DNA of 60,190 nt. It comes from an uncultured Lachnospiraceae bacterium. Its GTDB lineage: Bacteria > Bacillota > Clostridia > Lachnospirales > Lachnospiraceae. This document shows positions 42,840-52,003 of this stretch, one piece after another (positions within the stretch are counted from its first letter, which is position 1; each line of letters begins with the position of its first letter). Where the stretch lies: the NCBI GenBank assembly GCA_902775555.1, contig CACYMQ010000012.1, forward strand, positions 1-60,190, in the 5' to 3' direction. The notes beneath the pieces were generated by a model. That model did no database searches, was not told where the DNA came from, and saw only the letters and a program-made list of their open reading frames with translations. The position numbers and the translations under genes were made by a program.

Positions 42840-44228
42840 TCAGTTAGCTACAATGACCTGTGCAGTCCGGAGTACTTTCCCCTGATACATATAGCCGGCC
42901 TGCATGACCTGCTTCACTGTATTCTCGGGAAGATCTCCGTCCGCAACATGTGCAACCGCATTCTGCAGATTAAAATCAAACGGTCTGCCTTCCCCCGTGA
43001 TCCTGGTAACACCGTTTTGTTCGAGGATCTCCACGGCCTTCTCATAGGATTGCAGGATCCCCTTTGCATATGGATTGGACTGGTCCTCCGCGTATTTGGC
43101 GGCGTATTCCAGATTGTCGATGATGGGCAGGATATTTGTGATGAATCCGCCGAGATCCTCTTCCCGGGAGGCCGGAGCAGCGCTGTCCTCCGAGAGATCG
43201 ACCGTGAATGTAAGTTCCTCACCGGAACCGGTCTTCAGTAACAGTTCGATCGTTCCTTTGCCAAGCCCTTTGATAAGTGCGGATATTTCCTTCCTTCGGA
43301 GCGACCCCGTCTCTTCTTCTCCGGGATACAGCAAAGTTACGGGGATCAGTTTCCTCTTTCTCTCTTCATAGATCGTGATCCGGTCTCCTTCGGATCCGGG
43401 ATCCGTAAACCGGAATCCGGGGGTCCTGCAGGTTTTCCCCTGAAGCAGGGGGCCCTCTGTTCCGACGATCTCCTTATTCACTGAGATATACAGGGGATAT
43501 GGAGTTATTTCATCTTCGAGGATGGTCATACCGGCCACTGCCCGGTTCTCCAGGATCCCGCAGAAGTATCCGAGACCTTCGATGATACAGGCTTCGTCCA
43601 GCATCTTGATCTCAATCCCGCTTTTCCCCAGCGCCTTGGATGCGGCCTGTTCAAATGTCATGCATGCATTGAAGCTTCCTGTAAAAAAGACGGCATCCGC
43701 ATCCTGCAGGAACAGCAGCTGCGGTCCCTTCTTCTGCAGGAAAGCCAGAACGGACATACCCTCTGTCTGCTCGGTGACCAGCACGGTCTTAAGACGCTTC
43801 ACCGCAGTACCCATTTCATAGACGGCAATGCCGGTTCGTTCATCTGTGGCAAATGCAGACAGGATCGTGACTCCGTCCTCTACCCGGAATTCCTGATTGA
43901 CATAGAGTGCCAGAGCGGCGGATTCATGACAGGTCCCTACAAGGTTCACTTCACAGGACTTAGCTCTTTTCCTGAGTTCTTTTTCCTCGGTGAGACCGTA
44001 ATCATCCGGTATGGCAAGCACCACATCAAAATCACTGATCTCCATATTCTCCTGCATATGGGAACGGATCTTTTCGAAGGCCAGACGAAAGGCCCTGTCA
44101 TCCTTCAGTACATCCGTGTTTCGGATCGACATGGGAAGTTCCATGGTATCCGTATAGATATTATAGTCATCACAGATACAGATCCGGGCATTATGCTCCC
44201 GGAAATGTACGCCTACTGTATTCTTCAT
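42840..44228 (-). CDS. Fusion of degenerate Hsp70-like domain and GrpE domain
   Basis: A 462-residue protein. Residues about 1-215 resemble the Hsp70/actin nucleotide domain: a DnaK-like block (LVGTCHESAALALYV at 96-110 against INEPTAAALAYG) and a GSFNACM segment. The first phosphate loop (VGVHFREHNARIC) lacks the usual DLGTT, so ATP hydrolysis is doubtful. Residues about 240-345 may be a reduced substrate-binding part. Residues about 358-462 match GrpE: ILPIIDNLEYAA, ILEQNGVTRI, GRPFDFNLQNAVAHV, PENTVKQVMQAGYMYQGKVLRTAQVIVA. The gene is 18 bp after nadE, with GGGGAGG before the ATG. Confidence 0.75.
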   Translation of the reverse strand: MKNTVGVHFREHNARICICDDYNIYTDTMELPMSIRNTDVLKDDRAFRLAFEKIRSHMQENMEISDFDVVLAIPDDYGLTEEKELRKRAKSCEVNLVGTCHESAALALYVNQEFRVEDGVTILSAFATDERTGIAVYEMGTAVKRLKTVLVTEQTEGMSVLAFLQKKGPQLLFLQDADAVFFTGSFNACMTFEQAASKALGKSGIEIKMLDEACIIEGLGYFCGILENRAVAGMTILEDEITPYPLYISVNKEIVGTEGPLLQGKTCRTPGFRFTDPGSEGDRITIYEERKRKLIPVTLLYPGEEETGSLRRKEISALIKGLGKGTIELLLKTGSGEELTFTVDLSEDSAAPASREEDLGGFITNILPIIDNLEYAAKYAEDQSNPYAKGILQSYEKAVEILEQNGVTRITGEGRPFDFNLQNAVAHVADGDLPENTVKQVMQAGYMYQGKVLRTAQVIVAN

Positions 44229-44246
44229 TGTGCCTCCCCGGATATT

Positions 44247-46232
44247 TTATTCCTCTGCAGCCGCGATACCGTCCAGTTCGGCCATCCATTCGGAAACGGA
44301 GGCATCACTGGGCATTCTCCAGTCTCCTCTCGGAGACATTGCCACCGAACCTACCTTTACGCCATCCGGCATGCAGCTCCTCTTAAACTGCTGGGAGAAG
44401 AACCGTCTGAGGAACATTTTCTGCCATTTCAGTATGGTTTCCGGATCATAGTCATCCTTAAATGCACGATTCGCCAGGAAATTGATCTTCTTCGGTGTAT
44501 ATCCGTATCGCAGCGTATAGTACAGGAAGAAGTCATGCAGTTCGTAAGGACCTACGCTGTCTTCCGTCTTCTGTGTGATCTGCCCGTTCTCGTCCGGAGG
44601 AAGAAGCTCGGGACTGATGGGCGTATCCAGGATGTCACGGAGCACGACCGTACTGTCGGGGAAGATCCCGGTCTCCGCCACGGTATCGATCATCCATCTG
44701 ACCAGTGTCTTGGGTATGCTGGCATTTACACCGTACATACACATCTGATCTCCGTTATAGGTACACCAGCCAAGAGCCAGTTCGGACAGATCACCGGTTC
44801 CCACTACCAGACCTCCGTGCATATTTGCATAATCCATGAGGATCTGGGTCCGTTCGCGGGCCTGGGTGTTCTCATATGTGATATCCTTGGTCTCCCTGTC
44901 ATGCCCCAGATCCGAAAGATGCTGGATACATGCATTCTTGATGTCGATGATCCTGGGTTCTGCACCGAGGCTTCTTATCAGGATCAGAGAATTCTGATAG
45001 GTGCGGTCCGATGTGCCGAAAGCAGGCATGGTGATGGCGATCAGATCATCTGCCGGCCGTCCCAGTTTCCGGAGGGCCTTGGCAGCAACCAGGATGGCCA
45101 GGGTGGAATCCATACCGCCGGATACACCGACGACCGGTCTGGCTCCTGTGATCTCGAGACGTCTTGCGAGTCCGCCGACCTGCATGTCAAAGATATCGGA
45201 GCATCGTTTTGCAAGCCGTGTTTTGGTGGATGGGATAAAGGGATGCTTTTGAAGGATATAATAGCTTCCGTCGCTTTCCGGCAGCTGCGGAACGGATTCC
45301 GTTACAAAACGGCAGCCGGAGGCAAGAGCACGATAATGTGCCGCTGCATCCCCGAAGGACTTCAGCCGGATCCGTTCGCTTCGGATCTTACCGAGATCGG
45401 TATCGGCGATGAGCAGATAATCATCTGCGATATAATCCCTGTTTTCATTGAGGAGCGCCCCGTTCTCCGCTACAAGACTGTGTCCGGAGAAGATCACATC
45501 CTGTGTGGATTCTCCGGAACCAGCAGATACATACAGATAGGTGCAGAAATGGGATGCCGAGCTCTGCTTTACCAGATTTCTCCGGTATTCTCTCTTGGCG
45601 ATCAGTTCATTGGACGCGGAGATGTTCACGATCAGTTCGGCTCCGGCCAGCGCCATTACAGCAGAAGGAGCAATGGGTGCCCAGAGATCCTCGCAGATCT
45701 CGACGCCGAATTTTATTTTCCCGTCCAGATCATAAATGATCCGGCTTCCGACAGGCACCGGATAATCCTCAACCTCCTCCGGGTCATAACTGATCCCGAG
45801 CTCGCTCAGATAGATCTCCTTAACCGGCAGTTCGTCGGCACTGTTAAACCAGCGCTTTTCATAAAACTCGCTGTAATTGGGAAGGAAGGTCTTCACGGTC
45901 ACACCGAGAAGCTTACCGTCCAGCATCACATATGCCGCATTATACAGCTGTCCGCGCAGCTCCAGGGGAGCACCTACGATCACAGCGGATTCATGTCCGG
46001 AGGTGGCGGCCAGGATACGGGACAGACCCTGACAGGACTCACGGAGAAGTGTCTTCTGGAAGAACAGATCCTGACAACTGTAGCCGGTCACGGCCAGTTC
46101 GGGAAATGCGATCACGGCAGACTGATAGCTGTAGGCTTCTTCCATTTTCTCCAGGATCCGGTTGGTATTCCAGGCGATATCCGCAACCTTCACGGACGGA
46201 ACCGCTGCTGCTATTCGGTAAAGATCATACAT
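44247..46232 (-). CDS. nadE: Glutamine-dependent NAD+ synthetase
   Basis: A 661-residue fusion enzyme. The N-terminal nitrilase-like glutaminase domain has Glu45 (FPELAVTGY), the FYEKRWF lysine and VEICEDLW cysteine; the C-terminal synthetase domain has the ATP motif SGGMDS and downstream loops. It makes NAD+ from nicotinic acid adenine dinucleotide, with ammonia from glutamine. The start is ATG 46232 (AGGAGG upstream); the frame to 46295 lies in recU sequence. It is followed closely by the Hsp70-GrpE fusion gene, likely co-transcribed. Confidence 0.95.
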   Translation of the reverse strand: MYDLYRIAAAVPSVKVADIAWNTNRILEKMEEAYSYQSAVIAFPELAVTGYSCQDLFFQKTLLRESCQGLSRILAATSGHESAVIVGAPLELRGQLYNAAYVMLDGKLLGVTVKTFLPNYSEFYEKRWFNSADELPVKEIYLSELGISYDPEEVEDYPVPVGSRIIYDLDGKIKFGVEICEDLWAPIAPSAVMALAGAELIVNISASNELIAKREYRRNLVKQSSASHFCTYLYVSAGSGESTQDVIFSGHSLVAENGALLNENRDYIADDYLLIADTDLGKIRSERIRLKSFGDAAAHYRALASGCRFVTESVPQLPESDGSYYILQKHPFIPSTKTRLAKRCSDIFDMQVGGLARRLEITGARPVVGVSGGMDSTLAILVAAKALRKLGRPADDLIAITMPAFGTSDRTYQNSLILIRSLGAEPRIIDIKNACIQHLSDLGHDRETKDITYENTQARERTQILMDYANMHGGLVVGTGDLSELALGWCTYNGDQMCMYGVNASIPKTLVRWMIDTVAETGIFPDSTVVLRDILDTPISPELLPPDENGQITQKTEDSVGPYELHDFFLYYTLRYGYTPKKINFLANRAFKDDYDPETILKWQKMFLRRFFSQQFKRSCMPDGVKVGSVAMSPRGDWRMPSDASVSEWMAELDGIAAAEE

Positions 46233-46257
46233 AAATAAGCCTCCTGTTCTTTCACCA

Positions 46258-46800
46258 TCATTTTTCTTCATCACGCATCCGAAGATCGGTCTCAAGTCCC
46301 TTCAGATAGGGGACCAGCGCACCGCTTTTCGGCTGCAGGAAGAATTCATCCTCAAGCTCCGGATATTTCACATGGTTGGGATGTCCGTCCTTTACACGGT
46401 CCAGAAAGGCCGTCAGTTGCCGGAACGGCATATAATACAGATCATTTCGCATGGTAAAATGAAGAACGATAAAGGAGATCCCTCCCTGTTCTTCAAAATT
46501 CTTCATAAACCGGTACTGATGATCGTGGATATTCCGAAGGGAAAAGGTGTCGGTTTTGCTTTCCTTTGCATCAAAGCATACCGGGATCCCCTGTACCACA
46601 CCGATATAATCCACGGTGGAGTCCTTTTCAAAATAAGCATCCGTGATCCTGCGGTTGACCTTGTCGAAGCGAACCGGTGTAATGGGGGTCGGGATCTTCT
46701 GCACCAGGGCCAGTCCATGCTGTCTGTAATATTCATTTGTGGCATTGATCAGATCCTCCAGGCCGCTGCCCCTAAGACCTCTGGAATTCCATGTAGCCAC
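46258..46800 (-). CDS. recU: Holliday junction resolvase RecU
   Basis: A 180-residue protein with N-terminal RGLRGSGLEDLINATN, the VDYIGVVQGIPVCFDAKES catalytic block (Asp and Lys of a PD-(D/E)xK-type nuclease) and the FEEQGGISFIVLHF segment. RecU resolves recombination intermediates in Firmicutes, where it takes the place of RuvC. It sits directly before nadE. Confidence 0.93.
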   Translation of the reverse strand: MATWNSRGLRGSGLEDLINATNEYYRQHGLALVQKIPTPITPVRFDKVNRRITDAYFEKDSTVDYIGVVQGIPVCFDAKESKTDTFSLRNIHDHQYRFMKNFEEQGGISFIVLHFTMRNDLYYMPFRQLTAFLDRVKDGHPNHVKYPELEDEFFLQPKSGALVPYLKGLETDLRMRDEEK

Positions 46801-46819
46801 ATTTTCCTCCTGTCACCGA

Positions 46820-47860
46820 TCACCCCTGCGTGATCTTTCGTATCATCAGATCGGCCTGTTCCTCCGCATTGGGGAAATACTGACGGATCCGTTCCGGAAG
46901 TGCAGTCCGGACCACGGTCCCGTTCTCCAGACGAAGCTGATAAGAATGAAGGATCTGCCCGGTGAGTTCCGGATCCAGTTTTTCGTTCTTCTGCCCGTCT
47001 CCGTATTTCGGATCACCGGCTACGGGATATCCGTAATGCTGCATGGTGACACGGATCTGATGGGATTTTCCGGTATGCAGCCTGCAAAGCATCAGGCTGA
47101 TATCTTTGTCCCTGTTGTAATCAAGCGGATAGATCTCCGTCCAGATCTGTACCGGTTCCCCGTACTTCAAAGTCTCCTTGGGTCGGCGTGCTCCGTGCAT
47201 CCATACATAGGCCTGATTTCCGTTTCTGGATTTCACGTAATCCAGGCGGTCGAAGTGTCCTTTCAGGTTACATTTCCCATGTACCACCGCAAGATAGATC
47301 TTTTGGGCTGTCCGTCCGTCCGTATTTCGGAACAGACGGGTCAGATCCCGTGCACCCGCCTTGGACTTGGATGCGGCAACGATCCCGCTGGTATTCCGGT
47401 CCAGCCGGTTACATACGGAGGGCTTGAAGGTATCCAGGCTTTCGGGGGTAATGGCGCCGCTCTCCAAAAGATAGGCGATAACACATTCGTTTACTGAATG
47501 ATCCTTTGCCGTGGCCTTCTGGGTAAGGACACCCGCAGGTTTATCCAGCAGCAGGATCTCCGGATCCTCATACAGGATCCTTTCTTTCGTGAACCAGGGA
47601 TGATCGGAAAGCTTCGGGAGTTTCCTTAAGGTTTCACTCTCCTTCCGAAGGTCTTCCAACGTCTCTTCCGCAAAATAAAGCTGTACCCGGTCTCCTTCCG
47701 AAAGGAGTTCCTCTCCGCTTGCCTTCTTTTCATTCAGAAGGATATTCTTCTTCCGAAGCATTTTATAAGTGAAGCTCTGAGGTATGCCCTTGAAATAATA
47801 AAAACAGAATTTTTTCAGTTTCTGACCTGCTTCATTTTTACCGATCGTTATCTCTCTCAT
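46820..47860 (-). CDS. RluA-family pseudouridine synthase (second copy)
   Basis: A 346-residue protein: N-terminal S4-like domain, then the catalytic motif NRLDRNTSGIVAASKS with its Asp, and the HTGKSHQIRVTM and GDPKYGDG segments. It is clearly related to, but distinct from, the enzyme at 20912. The rRNA position it modifies cannot be assigned. It lies one base after the end of the neighbouring membrane protein gene. Confidence 0.88.
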   Translation of the reverse strand: MREITIGKNEAGQKLKKFCFYYFKGIPQSFTYKMLRKKNILLNEKKASGEELLSEGDRVQLYFAEETLEDLRKESETLRKLPKLSDHPWFTKERILYEDPEILLLDKPAGVLTQKATAKDHSVNECVIAYLLESGAITPESLDTFKPSVCNRLDRNTSGIVAASKSKAGARDLTRLFRNTDGRTAQKIYLAVVHGKCNLKGHFDRLDYVKSRNGNQAYVWMHGARRPKETLKYGEPVQIWTEIYPLDYNRDKDISLMLCRLHTGKSHQIRVTMQHYGYPVAGDPKYGDGQKNEKLDPELTGQILHSYQLRLENGTVVRTALPERIRQYFPNAEEQADLMIRKITQG

Positions 47861-47861
47861 A

Positions 47862-48428
47862 TCAGAACCCCAATTCCAGTAATCGCTCTGCGATCTTTAC
47901 GTCAGCGTCGACCTGATCCTCTTTGGGAGGATTCAGCCGGTCCAGTTCTCTCTTTAATTCCTTCAGGGAATCCACGACCACCACGCGTGGTTTTGTGGGG
48001 ACGCCTTCCTGTACCTTCTTCAGGAAGGTGACGGCATCCTTCTTCTTGAAATTCTGATCCTTTTGGACCAGACCGATGACATTGTTATTATATACGGCTA
48101 CGCAGGGATAGAATAACGCTCCCTCCGTATCCGTAACGGAGATATCATAGGCAAATACGGTCTCACGTTCCCCGGCGATCTCCTCGGCCTTTTCGTGATC
48201 CTCCTCGGACAGAGGCTCACACCGGATCACCATCAGATATCCGATCAGATTTTTTGCAAACGGGATCGACATGATGCAGGCCAGCACAACGAAGAGAGTT
48301 TTCTTCGTCTGGAAGAACACCAGACTGGATACCACATCCGCTACGATAAACAGGAAACAGAGAAGCATCAGGAGCAGTCTCCTTCGCTTCAGACTCTTTG
48401 CATATCCGTAATTTCCTTTTGACATCAT
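47862..48428 (-). CDS. Two-helix membrane protein of unknown function
   Basis: A 188-residue protein with a basic N-terminus, two hydrophobic helices (about residues 18-36 and 43-65) and a soluble cytoplasmic domain. I do not recognise it. The start overlaps the rsmF stop (TCATGATG), so it is coupled to the methyltransferase gene upstream and precedes the pseudouridine synthase; both neighbours modify RNA. Confidence 0.65.
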   Translation of the reverse strand: MMSKGNYGYAKSLKRRRLLLMLLCFLFIVADVVSSLVFFQTKKTLFVVLACIMSIPFAKNLIGYLMVIRCEPLSEEDHEKAEEIAGERETVFAYDISVTDTEGALFYPCVAVYNNNVIGLVQKDQNFKKKDAVTFLKKVQEGVPTKPRVVVVDSLKELKRELDRLNPPKEDQVDADVKIAERLLELGF

Positions 48429-49855
48429 GATGTCATCCTCCAGCCGGGAAGATAATTGTTCTTTATTCTCCCGTTATTGGCCTTGCCGAAGCCCAGCGGT
48501 AATCCGCAGCAGGTGACAAGGACTCTTCCGTTCTTTACTTCTCCGTCCTCGTATTCGATGGTTTCTCCCCGAAGGTAACGAAGGACCCTGGGGTCTTCCG
48601 CAGTCAGCAGCAGGCAGTTCGTATATGTCTTCGGAGAAAGGGTCATGGCAAGGGCCTGGGAAGGCTCAAACCGGTTCTTCTTACATTCTCCGAGATACAG
48701 ACCTCTTCGCATGATCCGTAGTCCGGTCAGTCGCGGAAGATCCGACACGGGCGGGAGCTGGGATATATATCCCTGCTGCTCCGAGAGTCCGGAAGGATCA
48801 GGATCAAGCAGCATTTCCCTGCAGAAATCATGAAACTCCGTCGGCAGTTTTCGGGCCGCCATGGAACCGGCGGTTTTTCTTCCCGTATGATCTGTCCCGG
48901 CAGGCAGCTGCCTAACGGTGCTTTGGAACAGGGCGGCATAATGTCCCTCTCCACGAAGCAGATGCGGGAACATATGCACTGTTTTTTTTAGCTCCGGAAT
49001 CCCCTCCGGGATCCACTCCGGATTCCCCGGCAGAAATCCGGGACATTCCGGGATAGCTGTCAGTTCAAGCCCCAGTTCCCGGGCTTCCGGGAGATTCAGA
49101 AGGTACTGTACTGATCCTTCATCCTCTTCGGGGGCATAGGTACAGGTGGAATAAAGCAGCATACCTCCCGGACGAAGCATCCGTATGGCACGGACCAGTA
49201 TTTCCTTTTGAAGCGCTGCATATTCCGCCGGTTTCTCCGGTGTCCAGTCATGGATCATGGCAGCGGATTTCCGGAACATCCCTTCCCCGGAACAGGGTGC
49301 GTCGATCAGGATCTTATCAAAATATCCATGAAAGACCCCGGCAAGACGTTCCGGAGTTTCTGCCGTAACGATGGCATTTGTTACTCCGAACAGTTCCAGG
49401 TTCTTGATCAGGGCCTTTGCACGGGTTGCGGATATATCATTGCATACCAGAACTCCTTCGCCCTGCAGTTTCTCAGCAAGGGCTGTGGATTTGCCACCCG
49501 GTGCCGCGCATAGATCCAAGACCCGTTCACCCGGCCGGACCGGAAGGGCTGCCGCAGGAAGCATGGCACTGGGTTCCTGCAGATAGTAGGCTCCGGCATA
49601 ATAAAGAGGATGCTTTGACGGTGGAGCTTCGATCGCATCCTCATCCAGATAAAACCCGGAAGGACACCATGGGATCGGCGTCAGTTTCCAGGGGGACAGT
49701 TCTTCAAATTCACGGACAGATATTCGTCCCGTATTGATACGAAGTCCGTGCTGCATACCGTTGGTAAGACAGGCTTCGTAGGAAGCAAGTCCTTCTTCTC
49801 CCAGTTGTCCTGCAAGTCTCTTCTTCAATTGTTCGGGAAGGGATTTTTTCAACAT
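48425..49855 (-). CDS. rsmF: RsmF/RsmB-family 16S rRNA m5C methyltransferase
   Basis: A 476-residue SAM-dependent enzyme: an N-terminal RNA-binding region, the SAM motif DLCAAPGGKST (about residue 113), catalytic cysteines in DAPCSGEGMFR and STCTYAPEEDEG, and a C-terminal PUA-like domain typical of the RsmF branch. It methylates cytosine in rRNA. The start ATG at 49855 has GAAGAG upstream. The stop overlaps the next gene. Confidence 0.88.
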   Translation of the reverse strand: MLKKSLPEQLKKRLAGQLGEEGLASYEACLTNGMQHGLRINTGRISVREFEELSPWKLTPIPWCPSGFYLDEDAIEAPPSKHPLYYAGAYYLQEPSAMLPAAALPVRPGERVLDLCAAPGGKSTALAEKLQGEGVLVCNDISATRAKALIKNLELFGVTNAIVTAETPERLAGVFHGYFDKILIDAPCSGEGMFRKSAAMIHDWTPEKPAEYAALQKEILVRAIRMLRPGGMLLYSTCTYAPEEDEGSVQYLLNLPEARELGLELTAIPECPGFLPGNPEWIPEGIPELKKTVHMFPHLLRGEGHYAALFQSTVRQLPAGTDHTGRKTAGSMAARKLPTEFHDFCREMLLDPDPSGLSEQQGYISQLPPVSDLPRLTGLRIMRRGLYLGECKKNRFEPSQALAMTLSPKTYTNCLLLTAEDPRVLRYLRGETIEYEDGEVKNGRVLVTCCGLPLGFGKANNGRIKNNYLPGWRMTS

Positions 49856-49910
49856 TTTTTATATCTCTTCAACATTAAGATCAGGAAATGCCCCATGCTT
49901 CGAAATGATG

Positions 49911-50939
49911 CTACTGCTCGTCGGTCTGTTCCTGCTCGTCGGTCTGTTCCTGTTCTTCAGTCTGTTCCTGACCGTCGGTCTGTTCCTGTCCGTCGGTCTG
50001 TTCCTGCCCGTCGGTCTGCTCCTGTGTGGCTGCTTCCGCAGCTGCCTGCTTAGCCCGGGCGATCTCTTCCTCCGTCATGACATCCGTATAGGGATTGACC
50101 GGTACCTCATCCACATGCAGACGTGAATAAAGGAAATCATATTCCTTCTTGATACTTGCGTTATCCGGATATTGTTTGTACAGGCTTTCCAACATGGAAA
50201 AAGCGGTTTCAAAATCACCATCCATTTCCTTAAGTACGGCCTGATCATATTTCAGCAGATCGGTAAAGCTTCCGTCGGTAGCGGCAAGCCCTTTATCGAT
50301 CATGTCGGCAGCCTCCGCTGTCCGGTTCTGATTGATATAGGCGGTTGCAAGCTCATATGCCACATAGGTATTGACCGGACGTACGGAAAGATAGCTTTCC
50401 AGTGCCTTCCCGGCGTTCTCCGCATCTCCTCTGTCATTGTAAACAGAAGCGATGCAAAGATAGAGATACGGCTGGCTCGCTGCCACCTCGGTCAGCTGTT
50501 GGATCTTATTGTCATCCGGCGGTACCAGCTTCACATTTTCCATTTCACTCATGGCTTCGGCCGTATCCTTCATCGAATGAAGAAGATCCTCATTCACGGA
50601 ACCGTTGTTCTTCTCTTCAATCTCCTTGTAAAGGGTCACGGCATCCTCATAACGGCTCTGACGCAGATAACAGGCTCCAAGATACATACGTGTATCCAGG
50701 TCCATACTCTTTGTGAACCACTGATTTTCATCCAGACTTCGTTTAAAGGAAGCCTCTGCGGCTGCGTAATCTCCCTTTTCAAAGGCAGCCAGACCTTCCT
50801 CACGCAGTTTCTTCTTATCGGAGAAAGCGTTCATCAGAAGGATGGTAAGGAAGATCCCGAAGATCAGCGTGATCACAAAGTAGAGAAGGATCAGCTGACG
50901 CATTCTTTTTTTGTATCGTTCTTTGTTTCTGTCGATCAT
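49911..50939 (-). CDS. Membrane-anchored tetratricopeptide-repeat protein with Gln/Thr/Asp-rich tail
   Basis: A 342-residue protein: basic N-terminus, one membrane helix (about 16-36), TPR-like helical repeats (for example AFEKGDYAAAEASFKRSLDEN and ACYLRQSRYEDAVTLYKEI), and a C-terminal tail of six EQTDGQ/EQTDEQ units (residues 307-342). TPR domains bind partner proteins; the partner is unknown. The tail repeats look recently duplicated. It lies 26 bp after galE. Confidence 0.75.
   Translation of the reverse strand: MIDRNKERYKKRMRQLILLYFVITLIFGIFLTILLMNAFSDKKKLREEGLAAFEKGDYAAAEASFKRSLDENQWFTKSMDLDTRMYLGACYLRQSRYEDAVTLYKEIEEKNNGSVNEDLLHSMKDTAEAMSEMENVKLVPPDDNKIQQLTEVAASQPYLYLCIASVYNDRGDAENAGKALESYLSVRPVNTYVAYELATAYINQNRTAEAADMIDKGLAATDGSFTDLLKYDQAVLKEMDGDFETAFSMLESLYKQYPDNASIKKEYDFLYSRLHVDEVPVNPYTDVMTEEEIARAKQAAAEAATQEQTDGQEQTDGQEQTDGQEQTEEQEQTDEQEQTDEQ
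49914..50021 (-). repeat. Six 18-bp tandem repeats at the end of the TPR gene
   Basis: Six in-frame 18-bp units (GTCGGTCTGTTCCTGTCC-type on the + strand) encode EQT(D/E)(G/E)Q and run up to the stop codon. Variation is confined to a few positions. Confidence 0.85.
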
Positions 50940-50965
50940 ATCAAAATCCTATATAACTACAATGA

Positions 50966-51976
50966 TCACCGGTTCTCTTCTTCATAGGCTTTGGCAAAGT
51001 TCCAGGAATCCTTGCACATCCGTTCCAGATCATATTTTGCTTCCCAGCCCAGTTCCTCTTTTGCCTTCTTCGGATCCGCATAGCAGACAGGCACATCCCC
51101 CGGACGGCGGGGCTTGATCTGATAGGGAATGGTAAGATCATTTGCTTTTTCAAAGGCATGTACGATATCCAGAACGCTGTAGCCGGTTCCGGTTCCCAGG
51201 TTATAGATGTTGGTACCTTCCGTGGACATGACCTTGTCTACTGCACAGACATGCCCCTTTGCAAGATCCACCACATGGATGTAGTCCCGGACGCCGGTTC
51301 CGTCATGCGTATCATAATCATTTCCGAAAACACCCAGCTCCGGCAGTTTGCCAACGGCCACCTGCATGATATACGGCATCAGGTTATTGGGGATCCCGTT
51401 GGGCACCTCACCCAGCATTCCGCTCTCATGCGCGCCGATGGGATTAAAGTAACGGAGCAGTACCACGGACCACTCCGGATCCGCCACGGTAAAGTCTGTC
51501 AGAATCTGCTCCAGCATCAGCTTCGTGGAGCCATAGGGATTCGTGGTGGAAAGCGGGAAATCCTCGGTGATGGGAACTGTTTTGGGATTGCCGTAGACGG
51601 TTGCCGAGGATGAGAAAATGATCCGCTTGCAGCCAAATTCATTCATCAGCTTGCACAGGTTCAGGGTGCCTGCAATATTGTTCTCATAATACATAAGCGG
51701 CTTGGCCACGGACTCTCCCACTGCCTTAAGCCCGGCAAAATGGATGACACAGTCGAAGGTATGCTCTTCAAAGATAGGACGCATGGAATCCGGATCCAGC
51801 ATATCAGCCTTGTAGAAGGTCAGATCCTTTCCCGTGATCTTTTTGATCCGGTCCACAACTTCTTCCTTTGAGTTGTACAGGTTATCGAAAACCACGACCT
51901 CATGGCCGCTCTGTAACAGTTCAACACAGGTATGGGATCCGATATAACCGGTTCCTCCACTGACTAAGATTTTCAT
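50966..51976 (-). CDS. galE: UDP-glucose 4-epimerase
   Basis: A 336-residue SDR enzyme with the NAD motif GGTGYIGSH, the FSSSATVYG serine and the catalytic YGSTK Tyr/Lys pair. It interconverts UDP-galactose and UDP-glucose in the Leloir pathway. It is downstream of galT, with a lipoprotein gene between them. AGAGAGGAG precedes the ATG. No galK is visible in the window. Confidence 0.95.
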   Translation of the reverse strand: MKILVSGGTGYIGSHTCVELLQSGHEVVVFDNLYNSKEEVVDRIKKITGKDLTFYKADMLDPDSMRPIFEEHTFDCVIHFAGLKAVGESVAKPLMYYENNIAGTLNLCKLMNEFGCKRIIFSSSATVYGNPKTVPITEDFPLSTTNPYGSTKLMLEQILTDFTVADPEWSVVLLRYFNPIGAHESGMLGEVPNGIPNNLMPYIMQVAVGKLPELGVFGNDYDTHDGTGVRDYIHVVDLAKGHVCAVDKVMSTEGTNIYNLGTGTGYSVLDIVHAFEKANDLTIPYQIKPRRPGDVPVCYADPKKAKEELGWEAKYDLERMCKDSWNFAKAYEEENR

Positions 51977-52003
51977 ATGAATTCTCCTCTCTGATCGCGT
52001 AAA

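Noticed and set aside
43926-46238. A 770-codon open frame on + across nadE and the fusion gene
   Set aside because: Antisense shadow of two clear genes; composition is typical of complement-strand artefacts.
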